From the NCBI RefSeq assembly GCF_033568475.1, contig NC_133121.1, forward strand, positions 26,519,374-26,583,373: a stretch of 64,000 bases of DNA. Direction: 5' to 3'. The notes below the pieces were generated by a model that was given only the letters and a program-made list of their open reading frames with translations, searched no databases and was not told the DNA's origin. This document shows, in pieces, positions 59,208 through 64,000 of the stretch. Numbering within the stretch: the stretch's first letter is position 1; each line of letters starts with the position of its first letter. Source of the stretch: Henckelia pumila (Eukaryota > Streptophyta > Magnoliopsida > Lamiales > Gesneriaceae). The position numbers and the translations under genes are program-made.

Positions 59208-59219
59208 GCTCTGATACCA
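59208..59219 (-). other. Gyp-D primer binding site, initiator tRNA-Met
   Basis: The minus strand reads TGGTATCAGAGC two bases from the LTR end at 59222. Confidence 0.9.
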
Positions 59220-59221
59220 CC

Positions 59222-61542
59222 TGAAACGACCCTAACAACTAATATCTAAATAAATAAAGAAAATACAAAAAATTTAAAAAAAATTGGCATGACCTATTTG
59301 TTTAAATAATAAAACCACCTGTCTCAAACAGCAGTTAAAAAAAATAAACCTCAACCTGAGGTAAACATCCCAAAAAGCAATACGTGAATAGTAACTAGTT
59401 TGACGCCAGAGGAAATGAAACATAAAGTGTCTGCATGCCAACATAATTTGCAGGGAATAACACATCCTGCTACTGAAAGGGAAACAACATACGACAAAGT
59501 ATAATTATTACAAAGACATAATGCGGAAAGAAAAGAGCGGCAACGGTCAGGGCATGCCACCGAACACCTACGGACCCTGGAAATCCTGGCCCGCAGTCTC
59601 GTCCGCATGCTCACCTGCACCAAGAATAGTAGTGAGCCTAAAAGCCCAGCAAGATTTAAATAATATAGCAAGGGTTCAAAATAATGCATAATACTAAAAG
59701 TAGTACTCAGTACACTAATGAATCTCACACGAAAGTATAAAAGTCATAACATTCCCGAAGTAAGAACAATAGCAATATGCGATGAAAAACACATTCATGA
59801 CTTAATTATCCTTTACTTTTACTTTGAATTTGGATCCTCGATTGTGGCTATGGTTTTGATCGATCAATGGCTATAGTATACTATGCCGGCAAGGACGCCG
59901 AGATTAATCTCGTCGCCACATTGCCCCTTTTCATTCTTTTGGGTAGGGGAGGCGAGATGAATTCCCGGCCGCTTACTACACGTCTCATTTGGTAGGGGAG
60001 CTGGGATGTCTCCCAGCCGCTTACTACACGTCTCATTTGGCAAGTGAGCCAGGGAATCCCCCGACCGACATTGCACGTACAAGTCACAACCAAATCACTT
60101 CATTCATTAACTTTTCCTTTCAATTAACATTTTCTCATTTCAACTCTTATCTTCACAAGAATTCTTTAAATAAGACTTCGGGACTAGACTACAAATGGAT
60201 TTGAAGTCACACACGCGAATAAATGGCGTTGAATAATTTAGATGACATGAAACTCGAGAGATAGTGTGAAAATATATGAATGAATGTTTTGAGTATAAGC
60301 AAGCACCCTAGGCTTATGGGCTTTCAACTTACACTTTTGTTTATGCTCAAAAAGGGCTTAACTCGAGAGTTTACCCCAAAAGATCTATAACTCATCCTAA
60401 TTAAATTCAAAAGACCTCCCGTTTGAACCGGCACCTTAAACACACCTTAAAGTATGCCTAGGATCAGTAGTAAACCTTAAATGGCAACCCAAACCACCCA
60501 TATGATTTAAATTTACGGACAGCTCCTATGTAATAGAAAACATTCTGCTCACGACACCCCAACTTAAAACGCCCTTAAATTAATTGATTCTTATTCGAAA
60601 CAAGCCCAATTTTCACCGAAACAACCCTAACATTCCATATGTTCAGAATATCAAGGGTAGCCCCTGCCCAGACCTCATTAACCAACCCAACCAGTCCTGT
60701 TTTCCAGAGACAAGATGAAGTGACAAAAATTCTGTTTTGGTCATCTTACAACTATGGCTACCCAAACTCATCCCTCAAGCTATTAAACCTCAAAAACCCT
60801 CAAGGACAACTATTAAACATGGATATACCACCAGCTAGGGCCCTTGGACAAGGCTCTAGCTCGACTCTACTTAACTTCTCCTTTTTGCCCGAAACACTTA
60901 ACTCAACGCCTTCAAAACTCTACTAACCGACAACCCAACAAAATCCCAACAACCAGCCCTATAATCCACCCAAAACTCAATCAAAAACACATGTTAAACC
61001 CCATGAGCAGCCCCTCAACCCCTTTCATCCATTCATACAAAATTTTGATTCAAACGCCACAAACTCAATTCATTTTGCAACATTTCAAAACATAAATACA
61101 ACGTGACTTGCCTAACATCATGTGAGGCTCAAAACCAATCAAACACCCATAAATATGGATCAAACTCAATAAGTTACATTCTGAATTTTCCATTCCAACC
61201 ATGTAAATTTCGTTCAATTGCTAAAAATTCACTTCTATGAGTTTAAAAACCAACTAAAAATTGAAAAGCACAAAACCGAACCCGAGCCCTCATGAACTCA
61301 TGAAAACCGAACACATATACACACACTACAAGAATTTTCTGTCCAACAATACACAATTTTCAAGATAAGTCAAGAAACTATAATCTATACTTGGGTTTTA
61401 AAGGAAGAAACCAAAGAAAGCTTGCCTCAAGCTTGAAACCAACAAAAATGGAGGGCAAAGCTGCTGAAGGGCCACGACCAGCAGCTTCCTTGGCTTCTCA
61501 CTGTGGTCCCAAGGCGGCTGCATAGCGGCTGATGGAGGGGAG
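59222..61542 (-). repeat. Gyp-D 5' LTR, partial
   Basis: It begins TGAAACGACCCTAAC and aligns with 42613 onward. It contains about 952 bases (60543-61495) missing from the other copy. Cop-D interrupts it at 61543 after GAGGGGAG. ORFs here and at the matching place near 43 kb are not conserved between the copies. Confidence 0.92.
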
Positions 61543-63416
61543 TGTTGGAACACGTTTTCAGATCAGTCAGATCTGATACCCGGAGCAGTGGAAGTTTAAA
61601 AATTTTTCTTTTCTGATATGGAACGATTCCATATCATGGGTATCAAATCCTTACGATTAAAATAAACAAGTAAAATAATAATAATAATAACAACTATAAT
61701 TTTACCTCTTCAAGCTATGGCTTGATCTATGGACTCCAACAGATTAAATTTCCTCTTGTTGTAAATCCCAGAAACTGATGACTCGTTCGATCAACTCCAT
61801 AATTAGGTCCACGAATAAAAAACTGAAACCCTCTGATTGATTGCACTAGAAATCAATCAGATGTTTATCGAAGAGATTTACAGATTTGATCTGTCAATTC
61901 AGAATGTAATTTTTCAGAAAAATCACGGACTGAATTCTCTCAAAAAGGAAGACTGATTTTTGAAAATCCTCTTGAGACACTCGCTCAAGATTTTCGAAAA
62001 TTCCTCTTTTAATTATGAGGTTGTGTGTCTAATTTTTGTACTGCAATAACTTATTTATAATGTGGGCTGCTAACAGCTTAGGGCCCATTAGTCATAAGTT
62101 CAAGCCTGACAAGCAAAGCCCGCATGTTCAGAAATTAATATAAAATTCATCATGACTCAGAATGATAAACCAATTTCATCATTGTGCATAGAAACCTTTT
62201 CTGCATATTTTAAATTCAAGATAAATTTTCTGAATCCGAATTCAGTGATTTCGAAAAATGGCATCCCTATGTCATTTTAGGAAATCTCACTCCCTTTACT
62301 CTATAAGAAGTCCTACTTCTCATATGATTAATTTAACTCATTAAATTTAATTATATTAACGGAGATTAGAAATCTATTACTTGTGTGACCCTCAATGCTT
62401 CAAGGATACAGCTAGTCGTGGGCTCACAACTTCTTGTGACTCGGAACAACGATTTCCGACTTGCCCATCGAATCATGGTAAAAGCGCCTAGCAACATCGC
62501 CCCATGATTCCCTAGGTATCACTGATAGTGCCTGCAAGAACCAGTAGGTTTTGGTTAGCGTACAGTACGGTACCTTCATCCATATATCCCAATCGAATCA
62601 ACAACCATTGGTACATCGAGAGTCGTTCGAGATTCGATAACTATGCAATACATCTTGAAGATCAAATAGTGACATAGCATGTGCTACTAGGAAACCAAGT
62701 AAACTAAAACACATCATGTACTCTAGCCAGAGATTGTCACACTAATATCTCCTCAGATCGCATAGGATATCCACACTCGCAAGCGTGTGGTGAATCCTTG
62801 ACAACAAAGCATTGACTCTTATATGTGTCGTAACTGTACCCAATCTCGACACCTGGTGACCCTAATAGAGTCGGTAAACGAGTCAAAGTACAGTACTAGA
62901 ATATAGAGTCTCCATGATGTTTCAAGTAGTAAGGACTAATGGTGTACAACCAAAACCGCGGACTTATCCACTCAATTAATGATAACCACTTGGAAAGTCC
63001 GAATAGGGTAGTTCGATCATCCATCATATGAATATCCATTTGCATGATTTTAACATCTCTATGTTCCATACCAATGAAACGTGGTACTCAGCATCACAAA
63101 TGCTAGTCTCAATCTCGAGCGATCCTTATCCTTATTTGCGAACGGCTCAATTGACTAGGAACTGTTTAGAATATACAGTGCTTATAAGATGCGTTTCATG
63201 ATAGTCATCCAAGTATACTATCACATCTTACATGCACTCTAGTATATTCAAGGTCATTATCTAAACATCGTATAGTACGTCACAACATAATAATATGATA
63301 AAAGATAAATTAAATGCCAATATAAAAATGTAAATTATATTAAACAAAGATTGTTTACACATAGAGTCACAAAAGCCCTTAGCCACAAGTTGGCTAACAG
63401 GGCACCTACTCTTTCA
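61543..63416 (-). repeat. Cop-D 3' LTR
   Basis: The ends are TGTTGGAACACG on the left and TACTCTTTCA on the right (1874 bases). It is closely similar to the Cop-C LTR over its length but is a different subfamily. A TATA box TATAAATA is on the minus strand at 62052-62059. GGGAG (61538-61542) is the candidate target duplication. Confidence 0.93.
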
Positions 63417-63430
63417 ATCTCCCACTTTCC
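63417..63430 (-). other. Cop-D polypurine tract
   Basis: The minus strand reads GAAAGTGGGAGAT before the LTR start, as in Cop-C. Confidence 0.82.
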
Positions 63431-64000
63431 CTAAAGCCAAATAGTCATACTACGTAGTCCCATTACTTCGCAATGTTTGTCAAATAATGGTCCTAGCAAG
63501 GGCTTAGTAAGTGGATCAGCGATATTTTCTGCAGAGGCCACTCTTTCGACAGTGATGTTTCCTCTTTCTACGATCTCCCGGATGATGTGGTATTTCCTCA
63601 GTATGTGTTTGGATCTTTGATGAGACCTTGGTTCCTTTGCCTGAGCAATGGCACCAGTGTTGTCACAGTACACCTGGACTGGACCAACAGCTTCAGGAAT
63701 TACGCCCAACTCTTGGACAAAATTCCTCATCCAAACGGCCTCTTTAGCAGCAGCTGATGCTGCAATGTATTCTGCCTCAGTGGTGGAATCCGCTGTGGTG
63801 TCCTGCTTGGAACTCTTCCAAGAGACAACACCGCCATTGAGCATGAATACAAATCCAGAGGTTGATTTCGAGTCATCCATGTCACTTTGGAAGCTAGAGT
63901 CTGTATAGCCTTCCAATTTCAATTCTCTTCCCCCATAAACCATGAATATATTTCTAGTCTTTCTTAAGTACTTAAGAATATCCTTCAAAGCTTTCCAACG
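63431..64000 (-). CDS. Cop-D pol C-terminus (RNase H), partial at window edge
   Basis: The frame is open from the right edge of the window to a stop at 63431. It contains the RNase H region: TDSSFQSDMDDSKSTSGF, DTTADSTTEAEYIAAS, YCDNTGAIAQAKEPRSHQRS and the end GLRSMTIWL. It has no frameshift where Cop-C has one. Whether the rest of Cop-D is intact is not visible. Residues agree with Cop-C at most positions. Confidence 0.93.
   Translation of the reverse strand, partial: RWKALKDILKYLRKTRNIFMVYGGRELKLEGYTDSSFQSDMDDSKSTSGFVFMLNGGVVSWKSSKQDTTADSTTEAEYIAASAAAKEAVWMRNFVQELGVIPEAVGPVQVYCDNTGAIAQAKEPRSHQRSKHILRKYHIIREIVERGNITVERVASAENIADPLTKPLLGPLFDKHCEVMGLRSMTIWL

Larger units (their letters stand above)
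42613..61542 (-). mobile_element. Gyp-D: chromovirus-type Ty3/gypsy element with about 3-kb LTRs (runs off right side)
   Basis: The minus-strand order is 5' LTR (59222 onward), initiator-Met primer site, gag, pol, polypurine tract and 3' LTR (42613-54262, split by Cop-C). The 5' LTR is split by Cop-D at 61543 and continues beyond the window. Adding the visible parts gives an undeleted LTR near 3.0 kb. Gag opening, LTR size and a C-terminal chromodomain fit the Tekay/Del group. By eye the LTRs differ by about five percent. GATCC (42608-42612) is the candidate target duplication. Confidence 0.93.

Noticed and set aside
60543..61495. Possible separate insertion inside the Gyp-D 5' LTR
   Set aside because: No TG/CA ends or clear target duplication beyond TTCT was seen; a deletion in the other copy with microhomology explains it more simply. 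Not fully excluded.
1..64000. A host gene, tRNA or rRNA gene, or a new defence-type gene cluster
   Set aside because: All substantial ORFs read as retrotransposon gag, pol or accessory proteins, and the gaps between them as LTRs or leaders. No host exon structure was recognised.

Overview
The window is plant nuclear DNA, very probably from a dicot, and I find no host gene in it. Nearly every base can be assigned to LTR retrotransposons stacked inside one another. Evidence for a plant: Ty1/copia polyproteins of the TNT1/Tork type, chromodomain-bearing Ty3/gypsy elements, Athila-type elements with a tRNA-Asp primer site, and a plant-specific retroelement accessory ORF. The ORF styles remind me of Lamiales/Gesneriaceae genomes, but that is a weak impression.

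Names used here: Cop-A, -B, -C, -D are copia elements; Ath-A, -B are Athila-type gypsy elements; Gyp-A, -B, -C, -D are chromovirus-type gypsy elements; sLTR-1 and sLTR-2 are solo LTRs.

Left stack (1 to 33,296). Gyp-A (minus; pol 19725-21167, gag-pro 30219-31857, 5' LTR 31934-33296) is the oldest host. It was split by Gyp-B (plus, 21168-30213, TSD ATCTC) and by Cop-B (minus, 5' LTR 18528-19724, continuing off the left edge). Cop-B was split by sLTR-1 (15610-17740, TSD ATCAT) and by Cop-A (plus, from before base 1 to 15493). The 3' LTR of Cop-A was split by Ath-A (minus, 6288-15409, TSD GTTAC). This is four levels: Gyp-A > Cop-B > Cop-A > Ath-A.

Middle and right stack (33,297 to 64,000). A fragment of a plant retroelement accessory ORF (33.3-33.7 kb) and an AT-rich microsatellite lie beside Ath-B (minus, 34099-41715), whose integrase is split by sLTR-2 (34513-35841, TSD TCGAT). 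The 5' LTR of Ath-B is interrupted by a Gyp-C LTR (41716-42612), which is interrupted by Gyp-D (minus, 42613 to beyond 61542, LTR about 3 kb). Each LTR of Gyp-D received a copia: Cop-C, a complete young element (44188-53779, TSD AAAAA), in the 3' LTR, and Cop-D (61543 to beyond the window) in the 5' LTR.

How the parts work: each autonomous element encodes gag, protease, reverse transcriptase/RNase H and integrase and uses a host tRNA as primer (initiator Met for copia and chromoviruses, Asp for Athila). Ath-A has no RT or integrase. It keeps gag-protease plus an accessory ORF preceded by a promoter-like block, so it must move with enzymes made by another element. Only Cop-C looks close to functional, with one +1 base in RNase H. 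The others are broken, mostly by C-to-T or G-to-A stops.

The least ordinary signal is non-coding. Arrays of short GC-rich inverted repeats sit at comparable places in LTRs of unrelated lineages. One palindrome type (CTCGATCGGT...ACCGATCGAG) is shared by chromovirus and Athila LTRs, and another (TTCGGA-NNN-TCCGAA) is shared by a copia and a gypsy LTR directly upstream of TATA boxes.
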